DNA of 10,638 bases from Actinomycetota bacterium (GCA_009704345.1 WLEH01000018.1:1-10638), one strand, 5' to 3'. Shown: positions 1-6,961, counted from the stretch's first letter. Notes: a model not told the origin generated them from the letters alone. Program-made: numbers and translations.

Positions 1-34
1 AGTTGACGATTGTCGGACCCTCATGTTTGACTAA

Positions 35-62
35 GGCTATTCGAACAGGTGTTCGAATAGCC
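35..62. promoter_or_regulatory. LexA-binding SOS box inside a perfect 13-2-13 palindrome
   Basis: Positions 35-47 and 50-62 are exact reverse complements separated by two bases. The core at 41-56 reads TCGAACAGGTGTTCGA, a perfect match to the Gram-positive/actinobacterial LexA operator pattern TCGAAC-N4-GTTCGA. I found no second copy in the window; the other TCGAAC strings are in tRNA T-arms. It is the only operator-like site upstream of the DUF6504-dnaE2-dinB operon, whose role in damage tolerance fits SOS control. It lies about 210 bases before the first start codon, so a long leader is implied, or the site also serves a leftward gene outside the window. A TTGACT at 27-32 could be part of a -35 element, but no convincing -10 is spaced to it. 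Confidence 0.9.
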
Positions 63-268
63 TCCGGAACGGCTAACACCTATCGAAATCGGATCTGGTA
101 TCTGAGCTGAGGTAGCTCCTTGACTCAGACAACGCAGTTGAGTTTGTCCTAACCCCCTGGGCAATCACTTCGTTGCGTGGAATCAGCCTCACGTGGGAAG
201 CCGTGGCGCTGATTCCACCCAGTCCCAGCCCCGCTTCCTGGGCAAGTTCAACTAGCACAGGAGCGAAG
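63..268 (+). other. Non-coding leader with inverted repeats, upstream of the damage-tolerance operon
   Basis: No convincing gene is seen between the SOS palindrome and the first start codon. The stretch is visibly richer in G+C than the AT-rich genes that follow. It holds several inverted repeats: GAGCT/AGCTC at 104-108 and 114-118; ACTCA/TGAGT at 123-127 and 139-143; GACAA/TTGTC at 128-132 and 144-148, which cannot form together with the previous pair; and a strong hairpin at 177-218. If transcription starts near the SOS box, this would be a structured 5' untranslated region. An open frame on the minus strand (321 to 73) starts inside the next gene and has no visible ribosome binding site, so I do not call it. 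A separate open frame ends with TAA at 32-34 and could be the tail of an upstream gene, but too little is visible to identify it. Confidence 0.5.
177..218 (+). repeat. Strong stem-loop: perfect 11-bp inverted repeat with a nested 4-bp stem
   Basis: GTGGAATCAGC at 177-187 is the exact reverse complement of GCTGATTCCAC at 208-218. Inside the 20-base loop, CACG (190-193) can pair with CGTG (202-205), giving a two-tier hairpin with a small internal loop. No T-run follows, so it does not look like an intrinsic terminator. It sits about 40 bases upstream of the ribosome binding site of the DUF6504 gene. It could be a regulatory or stabilising leader structure, or part of a protein binding site. I do not recognise it as a known riboswitch. 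Confidence 0.6.
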
Positions 269-529
269 ATGCGAAGCCAGTCAAACTTAACTGTAATTAC
301 TAACAATGCTGGCGTTCCCACAGAATTTAAGTTAGGAACTAAGAATTTCCAAGTAATAAAAATATTGGAGTTCTGGCGCGCACGAACTAACTGGTGGCGA
401 ACTGGTATTACAACTGAACGAAAAATTTGGCGAGTAGCTGCTAAATCAGCGCAGCAAGAAATTGTAATTGAGATTTGCTATGACTCAGAGTTAGCGCAAT
501 GGCAATTAATTAGAAAGCTGGCGCAATGA
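269..529 (+). CDS. DUF6504 family protein, first gene of the SOS-linked polymerase operon
   Basis: This 86-residue protein matches the DUF6504 pattern as I recall it: a G-x-P-x-x-F strand, a hydrophobic strand (FQVIKILEFW), a WW pair, a charged stretch ending in WRV (RKIWRVAA), and a closing strand with WQLIRKL. DUF6504 proteins in actinobacteria commonly sit beside Y-family polymerase and dnaE2 genes; their biochemical role is not known to me. I chose ATG 269 because AGGAG at 259-263 lies five bases upstream. A longer frame from TTG 173 would add 32 low-complexity Pro/Ser/Thr residues and run through the hairpin at 177-218. The gene ends in ATGA (526-529), overlapping the dnaE2 start by four bases, so the two are probably translationally coupled. 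It is soluble, with no signal peptide or membrane segment. A role as polymerase partner is inference from position. Confidence 0.72.
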   Translation: MRSQSNLTVITNNAGVPTEFKLGTKNFQVIKILEFWRARTNWWRTGITTERKIWRVAAKSAQQEIVIEICYDSELAQWQLIRKLAQ

Positions 530-3500
530 GCTTTCCACAGTTACAGGTAGCAAGTGGCTTTTCCATGAAATATGGTGCCATGCTGCCGGAAGATTTAGTA
601 GCAACTGCAAAAAATATTGGCATCACCCAGCTAGCCTTAACTGATCGAGATGAAATTGGTGGTGCAGTTAGGTTTATTAAAAGTTGTATTACGCATGGCG
701 TTGACCCGATTCTTGGAATTGATGTAGCAATTACTGCAACTGGATTGTTAACAAAAACTGCAGTTTTACCGAAAGCAAAAACACCAGCTAAAGGTGGCAG
801 TTATCGAGATACAAAACATTATCGAAGTGTGCTGTTAGCGCGTGGCCCTTATGGTTGGGCAGCGCTAGTAAACATTGCCGCTCGGATTGGTACGGCAAAA
901 TTTTATGATCCAGCAGCAACTATTTCAATTGCTGAGATTGCGAGCGCGCTAAACCAAAGCGCACCAACTGGTTATCAATCTGCAACTTCACCGCTAGTTG
1001 TGCTGCTCACTGCTGAATCAGAGTTTGCTAATGCCGTACTTGGCCGCCGACCTGATATTGCAGTTGGAATTGTGAAGCAATGGCGTGAAATTGCTGGGGT
1101 AATGCCAGTGGTGGCGGTGACATCGCATCAAACTCAAACTGGAAATTACAGCAGCAGTGCTGCTCGCAAGCTGCTTAGGTTTGCTGATGATCACGGCTTA
1201 AAAGCGGTATTAGTTAATTCAGTTAGATACTTAGCTGCAACTGATGGCTATATCGCTGATGTGCTAGATGCAATCAGGGGATTAATTCCAATTCATCCTA
1301 AGTATCTTTCGACTAGTAACACCGCTGCTTATTTAAAGTCAGCAGCTGAAATGAATGAGTTAGCAATAGAAATTACCCAAGATCAAAATCGTGCTAATAA
1401 GTTAATTATTGATACTCAATTGCTAGCTGCCTCATGCGTGTTAAATCCAGTCCGAGATTTAGCCTGGGGGCGAATTTATTTGCCAGAACTTGATCTACTT
1501 ACCGGTGTTAATTCTGCAGTTGCGCAGCATCAATCAGACGATGCCAAACGAGCTCAAGCGCTGCTGCGCAGTAAAGCCGAGGCTGCGTTAGCAGATTTTG
1601 GCTTAGCTAATAATGCAACTGCACAAGCGCGCCTAACCGCTGAGCTGGAAGTAGTAGCACAGCTTGGATTTGCGGCTTATTTTTTAGCCGTAGCAAAAAT
1701 TGTGGCTGACATTAAGCAGTTAGGCTCGCGAGTTAATGTGCGCGGCTCAGCTGGCGGAAGTTTCTTGGTTTACCTATTAGGCATCTCGTTAATTAATCCG
1801 TTAGATCATGGCCTGTTAATGGAGCGGTTTTTATCGCCGCAGCGTCGATCACTGCCAGATGTTGACATTGATGTGGAATCAGATCGTCGATTAGATGTGT
1901 ATCACAACGTATTGACTAAGTTTTCACCAACGCGAGTGGCAGCAGTTGCGATGATTGATACCTATCGAGTACGCCATGCTATCCGAGATGTGGGTGCAGC
2001 CTTGATGTTCTCGCCAGCAGAGATATCAGCGCTAGCAACTGCATTTCCGCACATTAGAGCTCGTGATGTTCATGCTGCAATTTCAGATTTACCAGAACTG
2101 CGCAACTCCAGCGTTACTAATTTGGCCAATTTGGATCAGTTATTTGACTGTGTAGCCGCACTTGATGCGCTGCCTCGGCATCGAGCGATGCATCCATGTG
2201 GCGTGATCATTTCTGATGCCAACTTGTCAGCTCGCATTCCAATTCTGCCTGGAATTCAAGATTTTCCAGTAACAGTATTTGATAAAGATGATGTTGAGGA
2301 TTTGGGTTTAATTAAGTTGGACATTCTGGGTGTTCGCATGCAATCAGCAATTCGGCATGCGGTTTCACAGATTTCAACTGTAGCCGAAGTTGAGTTAAAT
2401 ATTGATCAACTGCCACATGATGATGCTGCTACCTATGAATTAATTCAATCTGCTCAAACACTGGGATGTTTTCAAATTGAATCACCAGGACAGCGTGAGC
2501 TGGTAGGGAAGTTGGCACCAGATTGTATGCATGATCTTATTGTTGATATTTCTCTATTTCGACCAGGGCCAATCAAGTCCGACATGATCACCCCATTTTT
2601 AGCTGGTAAGCACGGCTGGCAATCACCAACATATTTGCATCCAGATTTAGTGCCAGTGCTAGCTGAAACTTGGGGCGTAATTGTTTTTCATGAGCAGGTT
2701 ATGCAAATTTTTGCGGCAATGACTGGGTGTTCATTGGCGCAGGCTGACGAATATCGAAGATCGCTGGGTGCAGTAGATACTCAATTTGAGGTTAGAGAAA
2801 TCTTTTATCAGCAAGCACTACAGCGCGGCTATGAATTGGCAGTAGTGGATAAAGTGTGGCAGGCGTTAAAGGCATTTGGCTCGTTTGGCTTTTGCAAAGC
2901 GCATGCAGCGGCATTTGCGCTACCGACATATCAATCAGCATGGCTGAAAACACATTATCCAGCAGCATTTATAGCGGGCGTGCTCACTCACGATCCGGGA
3001 ATGTACCCAAAGCGATTAATTCTTGCTGATGCTCGAAATTTAGGAATTAAAATCTTGCCACTAGATGTTAATTTCTCTAAAGCGCATTATCAAATAGAGC
3101 AAGTTGATGCAGTATCTGAAGTGCAAAAATATGGAATTCGTATTTCATTAGCGGATATTTCTGGCATTAGTGAGAATGAGATAGCTCAAATCGTACTAGG
3201 CCAGCCCTATTCATCATTAACTGACTTTTGGCAGCGAGCTCAAGCTAGCAGGCCAACAGCTGAAAACCTAATTAAGTTAGGCGGGTTTGATCAAGTTCAT
3301 AATCTAGGAGCTAGCAAATCTAATTCGCAATTAACCAGGCGCGACTTGTTATTACAGTTAGCAGATTTAGTGCAGTTAGGTGTTGGCAAAGCACATATTG
3401 GACAGCTGACAATTGATGTAACGCGACAGACATTTGAACCTAGTGGATTAGCAGAATTGTCAGCAGCCGAAAAAGTTAAGACTGAATTAAGCCTGCTAGG

Positions 3501-4182
3501 AATTGATGCAACAGCACATGCACTTAGTTTTTATTATGACTTTTTAGGGCAATTAGCAACTAAAGTTAATTTAGTAAGTAGCAGCAATCTTCGCAACCAA
3601 CGATCTGGCGCAATTGTTTATGTTGCTGGCGTAAAAGTTGCTTTACAAACCCCACCAGTTAGGTCGGGTAATCGAGTCGCATTTCTAACTCTAGAAGATA
3701 GTGCTGGGCCAATTGATCTAGCTTTTTTTGAAGCAGTCCAGCAGCAGTATGCCCAGCCAATTTTTAATTCCTGGCTAGTAATAGCCGCAGGGGTGGTTCG
3801 TAAATCTGGGCCAAACGGAATATCACTGCGTGGACTTGGCGCCTGGGAGTTAACGCAGTTGCATCAAATTTGGCTTGATGGCAATTTAGATCAGGCTGTC
3901 GCAGCGCTAACGGAGCAGCTACAGCATCAATTAACGCAGGAACGATTGGAAAAGCAGCAGCGTCGCAGCGGTACTGATCGAATTCGGCGAAAAACTGGTG
4001 GCATGGGACCGGCTCGTCGGTTGCTTTTGCATGCTAGCGGACTTGCAATTTCGCCTTACAGCGACGTGAAGCCAGCAGGCAGCGCTATCACTGAGTTGCT
4101 AACTGAGTTAGAAATAGCCGATGGCGCAGCGCAGTTACCAACTAAGTTATGGCATAAGAGCCCAGGGGTTGGTGGACGGTGA
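526..4182 (+). CDS. dnaE2: Error-prone DNA polymerase III alpha subunit, DnaE2 type
   Basis: This 1218-residue C-family DNA polymerase would copy damaged templates in the cytoplasm. Domains in order are a PHP domain (about 5-255), the palm with RGSAGGS (406-412), PDVDID (444-449) and LIKLDILG (595-602), then fingers (FRPGPI; FHEQVMQ; DEYRRSLG), a FCKAHAAAFALPTYQSAWLK block, and an OB-fold near 1028-1110. By comparison with E. coli PolIII alpha (D401, D403, D555), the catalytic triad is D447, D449 and D599; all are present. THDPGMYPKRL is typical of DnaE2 rather than replicative DnaE1. The PHP metal ligands are largely lost (LQVAS for LHVHS, TDRD for TDHD, VRY for VHY), so this domain is probably not an active nuclease. 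The C-terminal SPYSDVKPAG and KLWHKSPG segments suggest the protein is complete. Its start overlaps the DUF6504 stop, and dinB follows after three bases. I am sure of the family, less so of the exact subgroup. Confidence 0.92.
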   Translation: MSFPQLQVASGFSMKYGAMLPEDLVATAKNIGITQLALTDRDEIGGAVRFIKSCITHGVDPILGIDVAITATGLLTKTAVLPKAKTPAKGGSYRDTKHYRSVLLARGPYGWAALVNIAARIGTAKFYDPAATISIAEIASALNQSAPTGYQSATSPLVVLLTAESEFANAVLGRRPDIAVGIVKQWREIAGVMPVVAVTSHQTQTGNYSSSAARKLLRFADDHGLKAVLVNSVRYLAATDGYIADVLDAIRGLIPIHPKYLSTSNTAAYLKSAAEMNELAIEITQDQNRANKLIIDTQLLAASCVLNPVRDLAWGRIYLPELDLLTGVNSAVAQHQSDDAKRAQALLRSKAEAALADFGLANNATAQARLTAELEVVAQLGFAAYFLAVAKIVADIKQLGSRVNVRGSAGGSFLVYLLGISLINPLDHGLLMERFLSPQRRSLPDVDIDVESDRRLDVYHNVLTKFSPTRVAAVAMIDTYRVRHAIRDVGAALMFSPAEISALATAFPHIRARDVHAAISDLPELRNSSVTNLANLDQLFDCVAALDALPRHRAMHPCGVIISDANLSARIPILPGIQDFPVTVFDKDDVEDLGLIKLDILGVRMQSAIRHAVSQISTVAEVELNIDQLPHDDAATYELIQSAQTLGCFQIESPGQRELVGKLAPDCMHDLIVDISLFRPGPIKSDMITPFLAGKHGWQSPTYLHPDLVPVLAETWGVIVFHEQVMQIFAAMTGCSLAQADEYRRSLGAVDTQFEVREIFYQQALQRGYELAVVDKVWQALKAFGSFGFCKAHAAAFALPTYQSAWLKTHYPAAFIAGVLTHDPGMYPKRLILADARNLGIKILPLDVNFSKAHYQIEQVDAVSEVQKYGIRISLADISGISENEIAQIVLGQPYSSLTDFWQRAQASRPTAENLIKLGGFDQVHNLGASKSNSQLTRRDLLLQLADLVQLGVGKAHIGQLTIDVTRQTFEPSGLAELSAAEKVKTELSLLGIDATAHALSFYYDFLGQLATKVNLVSSSNLRNQRSGAIVYVAGVKVALQTPPVRSGNRVAFLTLEDSAGPIDLAFFEAVQQQYAQPIFNSWLVIAAGVVRKSGPNGISLRGLGAWELTQLHQIWLDGNLDQAVAALTEQLQHQLTQERLEKQQRRSGTDRIRRKTGGMGPARRLLLHASGLAISPYSDVKPAGSAITELLTELEIADGAAQLPTKLWHKSPGVGGR

Positions 4183-4185
4183 AAA

Positions 4186-5418
4186 ATGAGTAGATCGCAG
4201 CTCAATCGCAGCAAAATCGCCAACTTAGGTGATGATGACACCAATTGCCATATCTTGCATTTAGATATGGATGCGTTTTATGCCTCAGTTGAAGTTAGGC
4301 GCAATCCAGCGCTAGCTGGCAAACCAGTGGTTGTGGGAGGCGCTGAAGGTAGAGGCGTTGTTGTTGCTGCTACTTATGAGGCTCGCGAATTTGGTATTCA
4401 TGCTGCCATGCCAATGTCACGTGCGATGCGATTGTGTCCAACAGCAATTGTGGTGCCAGCCGATCATCGGGCTTACGCTGAAGTTTCAGCACAGCTTTAT
4501 CAAATTTTATTATCAGTAACACCATACGTTGAGACACTTGCGCTAGATGAGGCTTTTTTAGATATTAGCGGCGCGATTAAGTTACTTGGTAAACCAACTG
4601 AAATTGCAGCAAAATTAAGAACAGAAATAAAAACCCAACTAAATCTAACGGCTTCAGTTGGTGTTGCTAGTAACAAATTTTTAGCAAAACTAGCATCAAC
4701 TTATGCCAAACCTGACGGCTTGCTGTTAATTCCAGAAGCTGCAGCGGTGAAATTTCTGCATCCGCTACCAGTTGGAGCGCTTTGGGGAGTTGGTGAAAAA
4801 ACGGAAGCAAAGTTACAAGAGTTAGGGTTGAACGTTATTGGCGATATTGCAAATTTACCCCTTGCCACCCTAACTCGAATCGTTGGCGCTGCGAGCGCTG
4901 AACATCTTCATAATCTTTGCTGGGGAATTGATGATCGCGAGGTAATAGTCAGCGAACCAGAAAAATCTATTGGAAATGAAACGACCTTTGGCGAAGATTT
5001 ATTTGATCCAACCGAAGTAGAAGCACAACTGCTCCGATTAGCTGACCAAGTTGCCGCTCGATTACGCAGTAGAGAACTGTCTAGTCGCACTATCAGCATA
5101 AAAATTAGATTTCACGACTTTACCACCATCACTAGGTCAAAAACATTAACCAGTTACACCCATAGCACCCAAGAGATAAATCAAATAGCGCGCCAGTTGT
5201 ACCGAAACTTGAATCTACAACGAGTGCGAATTCGACTACTTGGAGTCAGGGCTGAAGGGTTGCAATCAACTCAGTTAGCCAGCTTTCAACCCACGCTGGA
5301 TGAGCCAGACTATGGCTGGAGCGAAGCGGAGCAGGCGGTAGATCAGGCTCGAGCCAAATTTGGTGAACGCGCGATAAAGCCAGCTCGGTTAATTGCTGAA
5401 CCTGACGAGGAAGATTAG
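4186..5418 (+). CDS. dinB: Y-family translesion DNA polymerase IV (DinB)
   Basis: This 410-residue protein is a low-fidelity polymerase for lesion bypass. The palm carries HLDMDAFYASVE (catalytic D27 and D29, steric-gate position Y32) and LALDEAFLDISG (D121, E122). The fingers segment is YEAREFGIHAAMPMSRAMRLCP. The SVGVASNKFLAKLAS block and the helix-hairpin-helix thumb (GALWGVGEKTEAKLQELG) follow. The little finger spans about 255-355, ending in VRIRLLGVRAEGL. QLASF at 363-367 stands where the beta-clamp motif (QLxLF type) usually is. All catalytic acids are intact, so this is not an inactivated ImuB-like paralogue. ATG 4186 starts three bases after the dnaE2 stop, with GGTGA overlapping that stop as a weak ribosome binding site, so coupled translation is likely. 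Length is normal for the family when the roughly 20-residue N-terminal lead and the C-terminal tail are counted. Confidence 0.95.
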   Translation: MSRSQLNRSKIANLGDDDTNCHILHLDMDAFYASVEVRRNPALAGKPVVVGGAEGRGVVVAATYEAREFGIHAAMPMSRAMRLCPTAIVVPADHRAYAEVSAQLYQILLSVTPYVETLALDEAFLDISGAIKLLGKPTEIAAKLRTEIKTQLNLTASVGVASNKFLAKLASTYAKPDGLLLIPEAAAVKFLHPLPVGALWGVGEKTEAKLQELGLNVIGDIANLPLATLTRIVGAASAEHLHNLCWGIDDREVIVSEPEKSIGNETTFGEDLFDPTEVEAQLLRLADQVAARLRSRELSSRTISIKIRFHDFTTITRSKTLTSYTHSTQEINQIARQLYRNLNLQRVRIRLLGVRAEGLQSTQLASFQPTLDEPDYGWSEAEQAVDQARAKFGERAIKPARLIAEPDEED

Positions 5419-5432
5419 GGCAAAAGTTGCCC
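5418..5432 (+). other. Small hairpin at the dinB stop codon
   Basis: GGGCAA (5418-5423) and TTGCCC (5427-5432) form a perfect six-base stem with a three-base loop, beginning on the last base of the dinB stop. No T-run follows, so at best it is a weak terminator. Its right arm doubles as a possible -35 element for the next gene. Confidence 0.4.
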
Positions 5433-5454
5433 ACTCAAGCAGAGCGCGTATTCT
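5427..5454 (+). promoter_or_regulatory. Possible promoter of the DUF3040 gene
   Basis: TTGCCC (5427-5432) and TATTCT (5449-5454) are 16 bases apart and resemble sigma-70 type -35 and -10 elements. A start near 5461 would give a leader of about 15 bases that still contains the ribosome binding site at 5465-5472. The 57-base gap after dinB, against 3 bases or overlap inside the operon, also points to a separate transcript. This is pattern matching only. Confidence 0.45.
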
Positions 5455-5475
5455 TTACCAATTCGAGGAGGTCAG

Positions 5476-5841
5476 ATGCCACTATCAGAGAATGAACAGC
5501 GCCTGCTAGAGCAGATGGAGCGAGCACTAGCTGCGGAAGATCCAAAGTTTGCATCTGCGCTGCGCGGTCGTCCTTCTCTCGCTGGCAAACGGTTTGCGCC
5601 ATTAGCGCTGGGACTGTTAGTTGCTGGCATTGTGCTTATCGTGGCTGCGGTAGCAATTCCGCTAATGCCAATTGGCATTCTTGGTTTCGTCGCTGTATTG
5701 GTTGGCGTGCTGTTGTTAACCGCACCAAAACCAGCAACACCAGGTTCGGTTCAAGCAAAAACCGCAAAGCCATCGAAAGCGGATTTTATGAAGCGCTTTG
5801 AACAGCGCTGGGAAGATCGCAATCAGGGCGATCAGAATTAA
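5476..5841 (+). CDS. DUF3040 domain membrane protein
   Basis: This 121-residue protein begins MPLSENEQRLLEQMERAL and continues AAEDPKFASALRG, the hallmark N-terminus of actinobacterial DUF3040 proteins. Two hydrophobic segments follow at about 41-61 and 64-82, separated by a short turn with prolines, then a Lys/Pro-rich linker and a charged C-terminal tail (FMKRFEQRWEDRN). The likely topology is a two-pass membrane hairpin with both charged ends in the cytoplasm. The start at ATG 5476 is well supported by GAGGAGGT at 5465-5472. DUF3040 genes often lie near dinB in actinobacteria, but their function is unknown. The gene ends in TAA at 5839-5841, which overlaps the msrB stop on the other strand. 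Confidence 0.88.
   Translation: MPLSENEQRLLEQMERALAAEDPKFASALRGRPSLAGKRFAPLALGLLVAGIVLIVAAVAIPLMPIGILGFVAVLVGVLLLTAPKPATPGSVQAKTAKPSKADFMKRFEQRWEDRNQGDQN
5815..5833. other. Perfect hairpin at the convergent gene ends
   Basis: GATCGC (5815-5820) and GCGATC (5828-5833) are exact reverse complements around a seven-base loop. The site lies in the last codons of the DUF3040 gene, a few bases before the two convergent stop codons. It could slow or stop polymerase from either side, but neither strand shows a T-run after it, so a terminator role is weakly supported. It may be chance within a coding sequence. Confidence 0.3.
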
Positions 5842-6272
5842 GTTACTGGCACAAATTTCATTGAAATTGAGTTAACGCAGAATCTACGATCTGTAGGAGT
5901 GCCATAACCTTCACCATCAAACACATGTCCTAAGTGTGAATCACAATTTGTGCACCTAATTTCAACGCGCTTGCGGCCATGACTTAAATCAACCAACTCC
6001 CGGACTGCACCTGGCTTTGCAGCATCAAAAAATGACGGCCAACCGCAACCAGAATGAAATTTCTGTGCGCCACTAAAGATCAGGGCATCACATACCGCAC
6101 ACAAATAGTCACCAGGCGCATCATTGTCGGTAAGAATTCCTTGGAATGCTGGTTCAGTTGCACCCAACCGCAACACGGCAAATGCCGCTGGGCCAAGCAT
6201 CTCTTGCAATTTAGCTTCATCAAATCCCAGCGGGTTTTCAATTGGTTGCGCACCATCTGGCACCATCTGCAT
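5838..6272 (-). CDS. msrB: Peptide-methionine (R)-S-oxide reductase MsrB
   Basis: This 144-residue SelR-domain enzyme reduces methionine-R-sulfoxide in proteins, usually with thioredoxin as the electron donor, and acts in the cytoplasm. Numbered from the chosen start, zinc cysteines are C58/C61 (CAVC) and C107/C110 (CTNC). The SGCGWPSF motif holds C76, the usual resolving position, and RFCVNSISMKF holds the catalytic C132. TEPAFQG and HLGHVFDGEG are further family blocks. I start it at ATG 6272 rather than the in-frame ATG 6290: the lower start has AAGGAG five bases upstream and forms TAATG with the stop of the preceding reductase gene, while the upper one has no ribosome binding site. It is the second coding gene of the leftward unit. 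Length is normal for a single-domain MsrB with no signal peptide. Confidence 0.93.
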   Translation of the reverse strand: MQMVPDGAQPIENPLGFDEAKLQEMLGPAAFAVLRLGATEPAFQGILTDNDAPGDYLCAVCDALIFSGAQKFHSGCGWPSFFDAAKPGAVRELVDLSHGRKRVEIRCTNCDSHLGHVFDGEGYGTPTDRRFCVNSISMKFVPVT

Positions 6273-6862
6273 TAGTTCTCCTTGCGCCATTGTTGAATGG
6301 TTAGATCAGCCGATTTAAGTTGTTGGGTAAGGGTAAGTCCAAATTGCGACCGATGCAGAATTTCGCCACTTCCAGGTCGATCAACCAAGGTGATCAGGGC
6401 TTCATGAATTAGGTTAGCGGCAATAAATTGATTTATTAAGTTAGCACCACCTTCAATTAATACTCGAGTTAAATTCTGAGCTGATGCTTGTGCAATTAAA
6501 TTCCCTGGCGTGATCGGGTCTAGCTGTAAACCTGGCAATTCAGGCAACAGTTTAACTGAGATGACTTTGCTGATGCTGCTTTGAAATACTCTTGCCGATG
6601 GATTTAAATTACCCGAATCAGAGAGCACCCACAGATTAGTTGTTGGTGCTGGCGGATTCTCGGCACGAATTGTGGCGGCACCAGTGATGACTAAATCAGC
6701 GCTGTTGCGTATCTTGATTAAGTGATCTCGATCTGATCGATTACCAAGCGAAGCGCTAGTGCCATCTTCACCTTGCAGTTGGCCAGCGTAATTTTGGATT
6801 AACACAACGCGCACACACGGCGTTGTTGGCCAATGTTGTAACTGGGTTAGTGCTTGATTCAT
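6272..6862 (-). CDS. RibD C-terminal domain-like (pyrimidine reductase/dihydrofolate reductase fold) protein
   Basis: This 196-residue protein shows the reductase half of RibD. Recognisable blocks are ADLVITGAATIRAEN (about 55-69), VLIEGGANLINQFIAANLIHEALI (about 134-157) and a C-terminal strand. The classic reaction reduces the ribosyl group of the riboflavin precursor with NADPH, but stand-alone family members often have other or unknown substrates. The usual N-terminal SLDG motif appears replaced by NYAG (in VVLIQNYAGQL), so the substrate-contacting Asp is missing; riboflavin synthesis should not be assumed. There is no deaminase half, and at 196 residues it is shorter than the roughly 240 typical of actinobacterial relatives. 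I prefer ATG 6862, preceded by GAGGTG, over GTG 6868. It starts 18 bases after the CCA end of tRNA-Val and its stop overlaps the msrB start by one base. Confidence 0.78.
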   Translation of the reverse strand: MNQALTQLQHWPTTPCVRVVLIQNYAGQLQGEDGTSASLGNRSDRDHLIKIRNSADLVITGAATIRAENPPAPTTNLWVLSDSGNLNPSARVFQSSISKVISVKLLPELPGLQLDPITPGNLIAQASAQNLTRVLIEGGANLINQFIAANLIHEALITLVDRPGSGEILHRSQFGLTLTQQLKSADLTIQQWRKEN

Positions 6863-6880
6863 CTGCACCTCAAATTTATT

Positions 6881-6957
<77 letters not shown>

Positions 6958-6961
6958 GCAG

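Noticed and set aside
173..268. Longer start of the DUF6504 protein at TTG 173
   Set aside because: It adds a Pro/Ser/Thr-rich stretch unlike the family and runs through a perfect hairpin, while ATG 269 has a well-spaced AGGAG.
73..321. 82-codon open frame on the minus strand facing the SOS box
   Set aside because: It would start at a GTG inside the DUF6504 gene, has no visible ribosome binding site, and its sequence matches no family I recognise. The GC-rich leader can leave a frame open by chance.
526..4182. Replicative DnaE1 as identity of the large polymerase
   Set aside because: PHP ligands are lost, the GMYPKRL segment is DnaE2-like, and it sits in an SOS-boxed operon with dinB.
4186..5418. 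Calling the Y-family gene imuB
   Set aside because: D27, D29, D121 and E122 are all present and the C-terminus matches DinB; ImuB lacks the catalytic acids.
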